From Lasioglossum baleicum (taxonomy: Eukaryota; Arthropoda; Insecta; Hymenoptera; Halictidae), in NCBI RefSeq assembly GCF_051020765.1, contig NC_134940.1, forward strand, positions 15,451,712 to 15,515,711: a stretch of DNA of 64,000 bases, in the 5' to 3' direction. Shown here piece by piece: positions 12,001-23,200 of the stretch. The notes under the pieces are model-generated. The model did no database searches. It was not told the DNA's origin and saw only the letters and a list, made by a program, of their open reading frames with translations. Positions within the stretch are counted from its first letter, which is position 1. Each line of letters begins with the position of its first letter. Both the position numbers and the translations under genes were made by a program.

Positions 12001-15000
12001 AATGCAAAACTCAGTTGTCTTACAAAGAATTTAGTGTGTATACTTTTTTTTTTCGTTGAAACATAAAGAAAAAGGAAAAACATATTACATTTACTTGGAA
12101 GTTTTGTTGAACGCTACTTAGATTACCACAAACCGAGCGTAAAAAATTTAGAAAACGAAAAAACAAAATTCAATGTGTCGAACTGAAAAGGTTTTATTGA
12201 AAAATTTTCTATTTCTAAATACAAGTGTGTGTGTCGCTCCGTGTGTTGAATGTGATGTGTGCAAAATTTCTGAATCTAGAAAATGTAGAGAGACTATGGT
12301 AATACAAAAATGAAATCGCTGTTAAATTGGGCTGAACAATTGACACAAATCAGAGAATGGATTCAAAATGCATCCGAGACAACAAGAAGAACAGTACAAC
12401 TCTACTGACAATCAAAGATATTATGCTCTATATAATTTTGATTTGTTTATGTTACAAAGATTACAACTATAGTGAAAAAGATACACGTTTTCTGTGAACG
12501 CTCCTAAGAAACAATTTTCAACTAGATCTTTTTTTTATTTTTGTTGTAATATGGCAGAAGCATATGATTTCTTTTTTCACATAGTAGTGGGCTGTTAGCT
12601 CTGCTTTTTGTTAGAATGTTATGTACTCCAAACAACATCAGAAAAGAACCAACACCAGAAAGACTGCATTTACATTTGATGTACTCGTTAAATTATAGTT
12701 GAAAATACGAAGTTTTCTTATCAGTTTAAATTAGGATAAATAATGTTTAGATTATTGGAGGGTAAAGGATTTTACCCTTTATTAAAATATTTTAAAATAA
12801 CAAAATAGCCGTTGCGTAATTTGATAGACATTGATAAAAAGCTATGTTCGATAGCAAAGGCTACCGAAATAATAAGAGTAAAATTCATTTCAACTTTTCC
12901 GTCTAGTCCCTGATAAAAACGTTTTTTTTAAAACTATGTTCCTATTAGAAGATAGATAAATCACGATATGTATCATTCTAAATAAATTCAACCGAATAAA
13001 ATAATCTTAAAACACAACACTATCGATGTAAAAAAAGATTTGTAACTGTACATGATATCACTATATAATAAAATATATTTATATACTTTATACTAATATA
13101 ATATTTAGGCATTTCTCTATAAGAAACAGTAAAACGTAGAAAATCTAACTGAATAGTGTACTCATGCACTCTCTCCTACGAAACAAAAAATAACTTTAAG
13201 CATAATCTACTTAAGAAGAATTTAGCGAAAAAAGGGGGGGCAGGGAGAAAGGAAACCCTTAAATATAAAAACATAAAAAGGCACTGTCCATTTGAGATCT
13301 CTGCTTCACTACAATGCGCAAAAAAAAAGGTAAAACCATAATTTATCGAGGCTAACTGTGATAAAGAAAGAAAAACGGTCAGGTCTTTTACAAAATGTAA
13401 AACGGTTTCGCAGCAATGTGAAGAGACTTACGAGTGGGATAGATGCTTTCCTCAGAAAGGCCTGCGGTAAAGAAAATATAGGGTTGTTACTAAAACATAT
13501 AAAACAGAAAGAAGGCATATTCGTGAAATGCGTTTATGAGTTTTGAATTTGCTCTGTACGCACATCTCTATCTTCATGAAATGCAACGTGATCAATCAGT
13601 TTTCTTTAAAAATTTTTCTGTAACAGAGGTGTTGCGGGGCGTGTAAGCAACCGTGTTCAAATCTTCGGAACTTCTGTGCGAAGGAACATCCCTATGCGAT
13701 TCCACTAGATCCTTTTTCGATCTATGATTAATCGGTGAATTTTTAGGATCGCAGTCCTGGTATCCAGGCGTGTGCATGATCAAATCGATACTACTAACTG
13801 TGTGATCCTCCTCGCAGTTACGCAAGTATTCGTTACTTTTTGATCGTTGATGCAATTGAGAATTTAAATCGAGGCATCGATCTAATTGATCTAATTGCGA
13901 GATATGATCTAATTGCGGGACACGTTGCTTCGAACATAGGTCCGATACGTTGCTGATACAATCGAGAGAGGTAGGTGATCTTTTGAACTTGCTCTCGTTG
14001 AACAAGCTTAAAGAATTTTTGGAAACAGAACTGTCGTTCGAATGTTCCGAATCGAAATTACAGAGCTCCGACTCGAGGCTTTCGAAATCGATTCCTTCTC
14101 GAGAATTCGCCGTCAAGAACTTCGGTATTGCGCTACTTTGATCGGAATCGCGTCGATTCAATTGCGGTATAAATATCGCATTATCTAAAACGTTGTACTC
14201 TACTTTAACAGCGGTGGATTTATCGTCCAATGCATCACGACTTCCCCACGCTTTCATCTTATTGAAAACTCTCAACGGGCTTTTCGACATTCTTGATTTA
14301 TGCTGAGACTTCTTGCCAACCGAGTTCTCGGGGCTCGACTCTAATCCGTCCGCATCGTTGATTTTAATAGTGACAGAATTTTTTCGTTCGGCGCTACGCG
14401 GAGAATTCAATGAGCTTTTCCTTGACCCAGATGGGGAACGAAAGAAATCAGCGAGGGCGGTTAAACGTGATTCCGAGCTATCTCTGCGCTTCGATTCTTT
14501 CGATTTACTTCTGTCCCGTTTCTTCTTCTTCACACGTTTCGCAGTGCCAACCAAACTAAACGCTACGTTTTGTACAAAATTCGAGGAATATGGGTGTTCC
14601 CATTCACCGGGTACTTGTCTCTGACACTTTGGGGGTGATGTTTTTAAAGTGTAACTAGCGGTAGGCTTCGAGTAATTATCCGTAACTACCAAATGCTCGT
14701 CGGAGAAATGAGTTTTGAGATTGTTCGCCGATTTGTTATGCAATACCACCGACTCGTAAATATCGTTGTCCACAATAACCGAGTCTTCGTTTATATTGCA
14801 AGGTGGACAGCTCGTACTTTGCACAATGTTGTTAGAATTTTCTGGAATGTTGTTATAGCTATATCCTGGCTGATTGTCTATCAAATTATTTGCTGAGGAG
14901 TACAACTTTCTGGAGGAGGGGTTACCTATTTCTTGAAGAAGCGGGGAGCGGTGCGCGCTTGCCAACAGGGCTGTACGCAGGGGTGTCTTTTCGAGATCTG

Positions 15001-18000
15001 GAGCAGAACGAGACCACCGCTTGCCACCTGGTGACGCAGGATTTGGTGGCTGTGTGATTATAGCCCCGCGTTCCCGTTGATGAAGTGTCGACGGTCCCCA
15101 TGTCTTACCCTTTACTCCGTCTGCTGGTACTAAAGAAGGAAGACAAAAAACAAAACGCTACTCACTACAATACCAGTTCTTCCACCTAGGCCAGACTCTT
15201 CGCGCGTTTCAAAAAGATAAAGATGTTTTTTTTATCTCTTTTCTTTTCTTTCGGTGAATCTCAATATATCCAATTATTTATTACAGAGAAAGTTCAAATA
15301 TTTATTATGACTTAGATGTACAGCAAAATTCTATTACTTGTGCAGCTTCAAAACGTTTTGTACTTGGAAATCATATGGAAACAGAACTTCGTCGAACATA
15401 AAAATAATATATGCAACGTAAACTTTTAAGAAAATACATAAAAAGTGTATTCAATTATTCACGCCATGCTAATAAAGATGAAAAGAAAAAAAAAACTGAA
15501 TACAACGTGAGACTACAAAGCACAAACAATGTGATTAAAAATATAATCTCTTAAAAATACAAAAAGAAATATCTTAGGGCAATATCATTCATTATAATAC
15601 CACACGTATTTAGAATCGTGAACTACTGAATTGTTGATCGGAGAGAAATCACTCACATGCGATTGCCCGAAGTCTTGGTATACTGGGAGAACCTGGTGGA
15701 CTGTTGGGTCTCGAAGGATTCCGTACTTTTCCTCTGTCCAGTGCTGTATGTTGAACAGTTATCGTGTGACGAAAATCTGAATAAAAGTATGCATGTATCA
15801 GTGGTATCGCATCGATCATTTAATTGACACGATGTCCAAGATTGTATTGAACTTACCAGAAGGAGCGCTAATGTTACTACCAGGCTCCTTCTTATTTAAC
15901 TTTAATCTAGACTTCTTGAATTTTCCGCGTCGTTTGTTTGGCGTAGGAGTATTTTGTTGTTGAATTATCATTACAGTAAGTTCACGTTCTAATAAGTCTA
16001 TTTCTCGGGCAGCCAACTCTTGTTCCCGCTGCCTTAAATTTTCTTCGTGTTGCCGCTGTTGTACTTGTGCTTTAGTTAATTCTTCTTCCCTGCAGCGCAA
16101 TTCCTAATAAACAAATACAGGAGAGTTAGAAATTTATCGTATCTCTGCTTGATGAAACGAATCTGTAATCAGAAACGAAAGTAATTTTGTAAACATTGAT
16201 AATGGCTACGCGTTGTCTTACCTCTTCTAAGGAGCGACATTCCTTTGTATAGCATTTGAAAAATGATTAAAAATGTTAGTTGTAGTATTGCGAGTGAAGA
16301 GCATTTAAATGTGAACAATTCTGTCTTTATATTTAATTATATTTAGAAGAAATACAATTTTATACCTTTTCCTTCATGCGCAATCCATGAAGAACTTGTT
16401 CAATTTCAAGTCTCCAGTCTTCTTGCATCGTGTGAAACGATTCGTGTGGTGTTGCTGCAAATGCGCTGCGAACTTCATCCAATGCTACAAGGATTTCTAC
16501 AAATCCTGGTCTTGAATGACTGTCCGATGCCCAACAAGCTAAAAAGTAATTAAAAAGTAATTAAAGTGAAACGAATATTCTTCAGGTACGCAAAGTAAAT
16601 ATTTCCATGGTAATATACCTTCCATTAAAAACCTCCAAGGCTGAGGACAAGTTGACGGAATGGGCAACGTAAGTTTATTTACTGCAACGCCGTATGCAAC
16701 TGCCAGTGCGTCTATTCCTTTATAAGGTGTTTCACCAGTTAAAAGTTCCCATAAAAGAACACCATAACTGTAAACATATGAAAAGTTGATCAATAAAAGA
16801 ATTTATCGAAAGATTTACTGGTAAAGTTAATACGATTAAAGTGATATAGGAGGCACCTAAAACTGACCTCCAAACATCACTGGCTTTACTGAAAGTACTC
16901 TTTTTAATAACCTCTGGTGCCATCCAAGCATACGTGCCTGCTGCTGACATGCGAGTTGTTTTATAAACTTCCCTCGCCAATCCGAAGTCAGTTATTTTTA
17001 ATGTTTTATATTGTAGATCGTCATTTTCTATAGGCTCGCTTAACAACACTGTTATTCATAAAAAGAAAAGTATTGTGTAAATATTTATACATTTATTAGC
17101 ATGGATACGTAGAATTTACCATTAAAAGTAGAATCGTACCGTTAGAACTTTTTAGGTCCCTGTGAATAAGACTTATAGGAGCTTTATTATGAAGATAGTC
17201 CATTCCACGGGCAATTTGTATCGCCCAATCGACAAGTACATCAGGCCTGATTTTTCTACCGCTAAGAACCCTGTTCAAACTACCCCCTCTTGCGTACTCC
17301 ATCACGAGACACATATTTGGCATTTTCAAACAAACTCCTTCTAACTGTACGATGTTTTCGTGTTTCAATAACCAAAATAATTTTGCTTCTTGTCGAACAT
17401 TTTCTAACGTAACGCTTGGATCTTCGTCGGGATCCTGGCGGGCTGCTTTAACAGCCACTTCATGTTTCTGCCAGAATCCTCTGGAATATTATTAAATGTT
17501 AGCAATGGTATATTCGAAGAATCGTTACATACACGGATGTAATTAAATAAAATAAGACTTTGTACCTGTAAACCTTCCCAAATCCACCAACCCCGATTAC
17601 TTCTTCCAATTGCAACTCCTCGAAGTCAATTTCAATCGGTTGAACCTTATCGATCACCGATGAGACCCTATCGATACTCTCCGCTTCTGCAACAAAATTG
17701 GCTGGAAAAATTCCAACTTTGCCATGGATTTTTCCAGTCCACCATCCTTCGTCGCCCGAGATTTTCGAATCTTTCGATAGAACCTGAACCAAAAATATCA
17801 AATGAAACACACGTATATTTTCACATTTGTTTGCGATCTCTGTTTCATTATCTAAAATCCGTAAACAATTTACCTCGACTGTTTCTCCTCTCTGCAAAGA
17901 TAGCTCATCCTCGCCTTGGGCAACGTAATCGAATAACGCTGTGAATATAGTTGAACTATTGTCCTGTCTGGATTGAGAAGAGGAATGTGTACCATGAGAA

Positions 18001-18878
18001 GGACTAGTTTGTTGAGAAACAGTTCTTGCTGTGCCGCCGCTGTGTGTGTCGGACATGCTGCTATCAGACATATTGTTGCTAGATGTACGCCCATACAAAT
18101 ATGCGTAACTGTAAAATAAAGTAATGTTACATGCGTCACATCGATACGCATATTAATCCCTTGCCGTATTTTAACCAGTCAGACTCGTCATAAAGATTTT
18201 AACAAAGTCTAACAAATATGACTGTGGATTTTATGCATTTATAACAAAAACAGGAATGCACAATTTAAAAGCAGTGGGCATGTTAAAAATATTTAAGGAC
18301 ATCAATGTATTAGCTTCAGCTTACTAGGATAATTGAAAGAAGAATATAATTTCTATTTGGCTCCTGTGTCCTGCAATCGATGCGAATATTTTTTATTTTG
18401 CATAAAGATCCACAATCTAGTGATTAACATTTAAGTATTAAAATATATGTAGCCATACAAAAACTATAAATGTTCTTTTCCTTTCTACGACATGTTTGGG
18501 AGTAAAGATGTTTTAATCGCTTTTGAAATATGAATTTCTTTACATGTTTCTTTTTAGACGAAATAAAATTTAACTCATTTGTGATTAATATTTAACCATT
18601 AAAATAAAGACGATTAAGAAAAAGATGTTCTAATTAGTGTAACTGTAAAGAAAATAGTACGGCAAGGGGTTAAAGAATGATGTATACCTTGTGGAATGAT
18701 TATTTGTTCTATTATTATGTTGATATCTGGGAGACGAGTTAGCTGTGTTAGGACTATGAGAATTTGAGGATCCATTCTCCGGATGAAGTAAAAATCGCTC
18801 GATCCGATGACGAGCATCTGGTTGTCCGTGGTCCATCAAGGTAGACAAGCCTCTTGCCGATAACCCGGCTGGCGGCAT
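9073..18878 (-). CDS. slpr: Slipper, mixed-lineage kinase (MAP3K of the JNK pathway)
   Basis: MAP3K that activates MKK4/MKK7-type kinases and JNK. The start at 18878 (MPPAGLSARG) follows an in-frame non-coding leader. Common exons: 18878-18688, 18108-17874, 17783-17566, 17480-17140, 17048-16868, 16767-16619, 16538-16366, 16242-16222 (21-nt microexon), 16103-15857 and 15776-15657. The SH3 domain is at about residues 120-180 (ALFDYVAQGEDELSL, GWWTGK). The kinase domain, about 192-450, has GVGGFGKVY, VAVKAA, HRDLKSSN, DFGLAR and MAPEV, so all catalytic residues are present. A leucine-zipper coiled coil follows at about 480-550, then a CRIB motif built across a splice junction (ISAPSDFRHTITVQH). 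From exon 11 (starting 15129) two ends are possible. The short form (to 15109) joins 10973-10562, 10490-10152 and 9793-9073, giving 1122 aa and ending RKPSISELEREFLS as in vertebrate MLKs. The long form runs to a stop at 13592 and gives 1137 aa. Confidence 0.93.
9851..10119. mobile_element. hAT-like MITE with TAGGGCTGTTAC ends, inside a slpr intron
   Basis: The left end TAGGGCTGTTACTTTTCC is mirrored by GGAAAGTAACAGCCCTA at the right. A perfect 8-bp duplication AATTTATC flanks it (9843-9850 and 10120-10127), typical of hAT elements. It has no coding capacity. Inside its right part lies the right end of the unrelated TAGACTGCGGAT family (10016-10036) with adjoining sequence also present in the copy at 50680. 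It is therefore chimeric or holds a truncated insertion. Confidence 0.85.
10974..13591. other. slpr intron in the short-exon-11 isoform (3' UTR in the long form)
   Basis: AT-rich and without a recognisable exon. The short frames in it are low-complexity and not flanked by good splice sites. It may include the 3' UTR of the long slpr isoform just below 13592. Confidence 0.5.
13592..15129 (-). CDS. slpr: slpr exon 11, long alternative form with its own stop codon
   Basis: This open frame of 512 codons continues directly from the CRIB exon: a T left at 15657 plus TA at 15129 completes a leucine codon. Its beginning, KTWGPS and KRWSRSAPDLEK, resembles a conserved part of mixed-lineage kinase tails, so it is genuine coding sequence rather than a retained intron. 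The rest is serine-rich and low-complexity, consistent with a disordered phosphoregulated tail. It ends TEKFLKKTD with a stop at 13592. Using the internal donor AAGG|GTAAGA at 15109 removes nearly all of it. A weaker phase-compatible donor near 13837 (AAAA|GTAACG) could instead join most of this exon to 10973, giving a protein with both tails. Transcript data would decide between these. Confidence 0.75.
16222..16242 (-). other. slpr: 21-nt microexon of slpr in the leucine-zipper region
   Basis: The segment codes ECRSLEE and is flanked by a 3' splice site ending CAAAG and the donor GTAAGA. Both flanking exons are phase 0 here, and the seven residues extend the glutamate-rich coiled coil (KEK-ECRSLEE-ELRCREEEL). 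Leaving it out would also keep the frame, so it could be a cassette. Confidence 0.75.
18219..18419. mobile_element. TAGACTGCGGAT-family MITE, diverged full-length copy
   Basis: Left end TGACTGTGGATTTTATGCA and right end GCATAAAGATCCACAATCTA form the family inverted repeat with several mismatches. The interior matches the copies at 61820-62019 and, inverted, at 45663-45842. It lies in the first coding intron of slpr. No clear target duplication remains. Confidence 0.65.
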
Positions 18879-20227
18879 GTGTTCCTACTCTCTCCGTATT
18901 CTTCCTCTTCCTTCTGTTGGATAATCACAGCTTGTTCGTCTGGTAGATATTGTGCAGTATCTCGCGTAGATCGAACGTCGAATAATAAACATAAATCGTT
19001 CTAGCTATATGACTTTGTTTTAAAATAAGAATAAAGAAACGTACATATGTGTGTATATATAAGGATCAGCAAGTTTTATGTCCACCTTCCATAATTTTCG
19101 AACACTGTACACAAATCCTTGCACATTTCACATTTCATTCTCTACACATGTCCGGTTGAAATCATTGTTAACACGTGAACAGAACAAAGTTACGTGACAT
19201 TTTCCGTGGTGTTTTCAATGTTAGCACACGTTTCGTGTGAAAATTGTGGGGGTGAGAGGAGGCGAATTCACCACCACTAACACCCCGTGCATAAAAACAC
19301 TTTAACAGTGACCGGCATTTTGATTCGCGAGTCCGGCAGCAACGCGCGAGGATTCCGTGATTTCTTGTCGAGTATCATAATCCTTGAGGGATCGCGAATC
19401 AATGAAATTTTCCAGGCGTAGAAAAAAAGCTCGATATGCCGAAAACCACTGTGGAGCCTCGCGTCGGGGTGTGTATACCCACAAGCCACTGTTGACGAGG
19501 CCGAAACTCCTCATTGAATTGGGATTAGGAATAATATACGAGAGACGTGAAGGGTTTAAAGCGACGTGTTCGCCTACCGGAGGACACGACGCTTCGCGTC
19601 AGCCCGCAAAACGCACGATGATTCCACATTTAACGATAGAAAACGGAGCAGCACTCATAGCAATAACCTAACGGACGCCATGTTTCGTTTGACGGCCCCA
19701 CCGTTGACGTGATGATATATTAGACCGCGATTCACACAGAGGACATTTGAAAGGCCGCTCAAGTTGTTCCTGCTCCTTGATGCTCGTCCGCATTAAACCA
19801 ATAATAACCTTTAGTTTACAAATCTTTATTTTACGAGACATTAATCGATCGATAAACTCATTTTGCGTAAATGATTGAATATTTTAATTGTAGAATATAT
19901 TCTTGAACGATAATATTCCCTTTTCTTTCGTTCAAGTGATCGATGTGAACGAGCCTTTAAGGTAAAGCAAGTGTGACGAAAACTTGCGAGGGTGTTTACT
20001 ATATATAGAATTGTATAGTCTATGTCGAAAATCATCTGAGAAGTGAAGATGGCTATGGAGTCAATGAGCTGTGTGCGCCAAATCCATTGATTAAAAAAGG
20101 CCAAGATAAAATGTATCGCCTTATTGTTCGCCACGGGATTTTCTGAAAAAGAGAGAATAAACTACGAATAAAAGGTGTGAGGCAGAAAGTGATGGGAAGA
20201 TGGTGAGGGAGCATATTTGCCGCTGGT
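18879..20227. promoter_or_regulatory. Shared upstream region of slpr and pecanex (head to head)
   Basis: 1.35 kb separates two divergent start codons and must hold both 5' UTRs and promoters. The part at about 19,230-19,700 is less AT-rich than its surroundings. A reading frame crosses part of it (19384-19671) but has no recognisable domain. No TATA box could be assigned with confidence. Confidence 0.5.
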
Positions 20228-23200
20228 ATGGGTTCTCAAATGCTGGAAATTTTGAGACAAAGCGTCTGGGCGAGCCTGACAGGAGGCTGGTTTTACGATC
20301 CTCATCTCGACGTTTTTTCAAACCTCTTTCATCTTTATATTTGGCTTTTTCTGCTCTGCCTGCCACTCAGCATATACGTTGTAAGTTCGCTTTTCTACAC
20401 CCGTTAAATTCCTCTCGTTCGCGTACATTAACGTTTCACATAAATCGTATATGTTTACAATTAGTATGTAAGCTTATATACATTCAAATATATACGTTTA
20501 TGTGCTCTTTGGAATTTTCTTAGTTCGCTTTCTAATATTTCTGTCTAGAATGTTACTATATAATCTAATACTTTCTCCGTGTAATCGTATGCTTATCTAT
20601 TTTAATATGTACGATATGATTTACGTCGTCCTGTTACAGTATTTTCCACCAACACTGTATGTTTGGTTAGCATATTGTTTTTTGATTGGAGCACTTTTTG
20701 GTACAATAAAGTGTGTCAATCATGCGCTTCATTGTGTGTATGATACAACCGAATGTTTAGAAGAATCGGGTCAAACTGTCAGTCAACAAAGGTCAGAGAG
20801 CGAGAAAAGACGCATAACACATAACAAATGCAGGGAACAATCTCAAGATCAGATAGATCACGGAATAGAGCTGCAAGTTTTAAACGGTACGGTAGTCTAG
20901 GATTTATATATTTTCTATTTCTAACGTAATTTGCGCAAGCGATCTTCTTTTACTCCGTAGCGCAGCGACAAGCAACCGGCAGCCATTCTTTCTAGTATTC
21001 GACAGTGTTCGCTGAACTGCATCTGAAAACACATTCTTCGTACAATGATCGAGTATTTTTGTATTTTTGTAAATTGAACACAAACATCGGCAGTTTATCG
21101 ATAGTTGGACATACGATTGTCTTTTTACTTGTATAAATGAAAGTATAAATGAAAATGCTTAATATTACTTTCTTTTTATTTTTTACTTGTATAAATGAAA
21201 AAGAAAGTAATAGTAAGAGACATTATGAAAGTAAACATTCTTTAAAATGTAATAATTTGCAAGAACAGTTATAGCTAGGTTATGGCTAGGAGACCGTAGT
21301 GTAAATACAGACTGTTTCATACAATACATTAGGTTTCCACTTTTGGCCCACTGCAGTCCACGGGTTGCTTGTCACTGTCATACTGTATTTAGTTTCTAAG
21401 TTCTATGCCCATTCTGTTAATTTAATTAATTATTGCTTTCCCACAGGAAAAACAGATACACCACCTGTAGAATGCTCATCTCGTAATTCTTTCATCGAGT
21501 CGAATGCACAGAATGCGGATGCGGATAGCATAACGTCAGAATACAATCGAGATAAGCCTAGCTCGACGATAGATTTGAAAGTAGAAATTCATCGAAAAAA
21601 TAGTTCAGAAAGTTCGGAAGAGGCGCAACAGTTGACTAAACAAATGGTACCAAGTATAAATGTACACGAAGAAGAATTCGCTGAAGAATATTATTTGAAT
21701 ATAATAAATGGTATTAATTTTACAATTTTTATGACAGAAAAATTATACGATTGAAACACTTGTTCTATATACTAATATTTATATTTAAACTTTTCAAATA
21801 TACATAGAGATAAGTGTCTCTCAAAATAAATGTCTGACTATCGACAAGAAGAGAAAAGAGTTCTTGTGTGGAAGGCAGTTGTGTAGGCTTGCAACCGAAG
21901 ATTTACGGAATCGTCATTCGAAACAATGTAGTCTTGGTAAAACAGGTTCCGAAAGCCAAATTAAACAGACGAGTTCATTGGAGCTGGAACATCATGCGGA
22001 TGATTATTCTTACTGGAAATCTAATCAGAGTGTGCGTCGTCTCGATTCCAATTCGATTCCGATGGAAACTCACTTAATGAATGATCACCCACAAAGTTTA
22101 GAAATTATATCGAAGAAAGAGGACACTGATAAAAATAAAATTTCATCGCATCCGCAATCTTTAGAGGTAATGATTACAAGTGTGTACAGCTTAAAATTTG
22201 GATACGTGTTCAACTAAAATTGTTTCTCCAAAGGTTATTACGAAAAAACCACATCAACAACTCGTTCATCCACAAAGTCTTGAAACAATTGGTGCTGCTA
22301 GTAAAAATATAAGTACTACAGATGACAATAATTTGCCGCTTCATCCACAAAGTCTTGAAACAATCAACGCTAAAAAGGTATTATTCTCGTAGCACTTGCA
22401 CTGTAATACAGTACGGTACTTCACTGAAAAATATATATTCAATTTTGAAGGTATTACCTCAAGCTACGTTAAAAAAAAACCAACTACAATTACTACCATA
22501 TCTTAGTTGTGGATCGGAAATAGTGCATCCTATAGCAGAACAAAGCGATGAACAATTTGCTAACGAAAGTTCTGGGGGCTATGCTTTCCGAGACTCTTAC
22601 AGTCCGTTACTCACACGAAAAACTTGCGAAACAAATGCTACCTCTAATCGAGACAGAAGTCTTAGTACTAGCCGATTCGTAGATAGATATTCAAGGTAAG
22701 GTTAATTAACATATGTTTAGAAAAATGACCCTTTCAACTATACATTGATGTTTAGATTTTATGGAGACGGTGGTATAGATAACGATTCTGCGAACTCTCG
22801 AGACGCATTAATCGAAGAGTTAAAGCCCAGTATCAAAAGAAGATACAGTAATGCAAGCCAAAGTAGTCACGATAAGCTGAAGTATAAGCAAGACAAATTG
22901 AAGTATAAACAAGAAAAGATGAAAAGTTTGGATGATCCATTGAATGTTGGGAGTGTGGTTGGAATAGACCGGTTGTTCGAGAGCAGCGATTGCGCGCTGG
23001 AGCCAAGAACAAATAAAAGTATATTTAATTTCTCAACTAAACACTTAATATTTAATTGTTGTACTAATCTTTTCCTGTTTAACAGATATGCATAATAAAG
23101 AACCAGATTCCGGTTCGTCCAGTACAACGACATTGAGTATGGAAAACGAGGTGAAAAGAAAGTTACTTCCGCCACTAGAAACAGATAACAAACGACATCA

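Noticed and set aside
19384..19671. 95-codon plus-strand frame between slpr and pecanex
   Set aside because: No similarity and no splice context. It more likely lies in the promoter or 5' UTR region.
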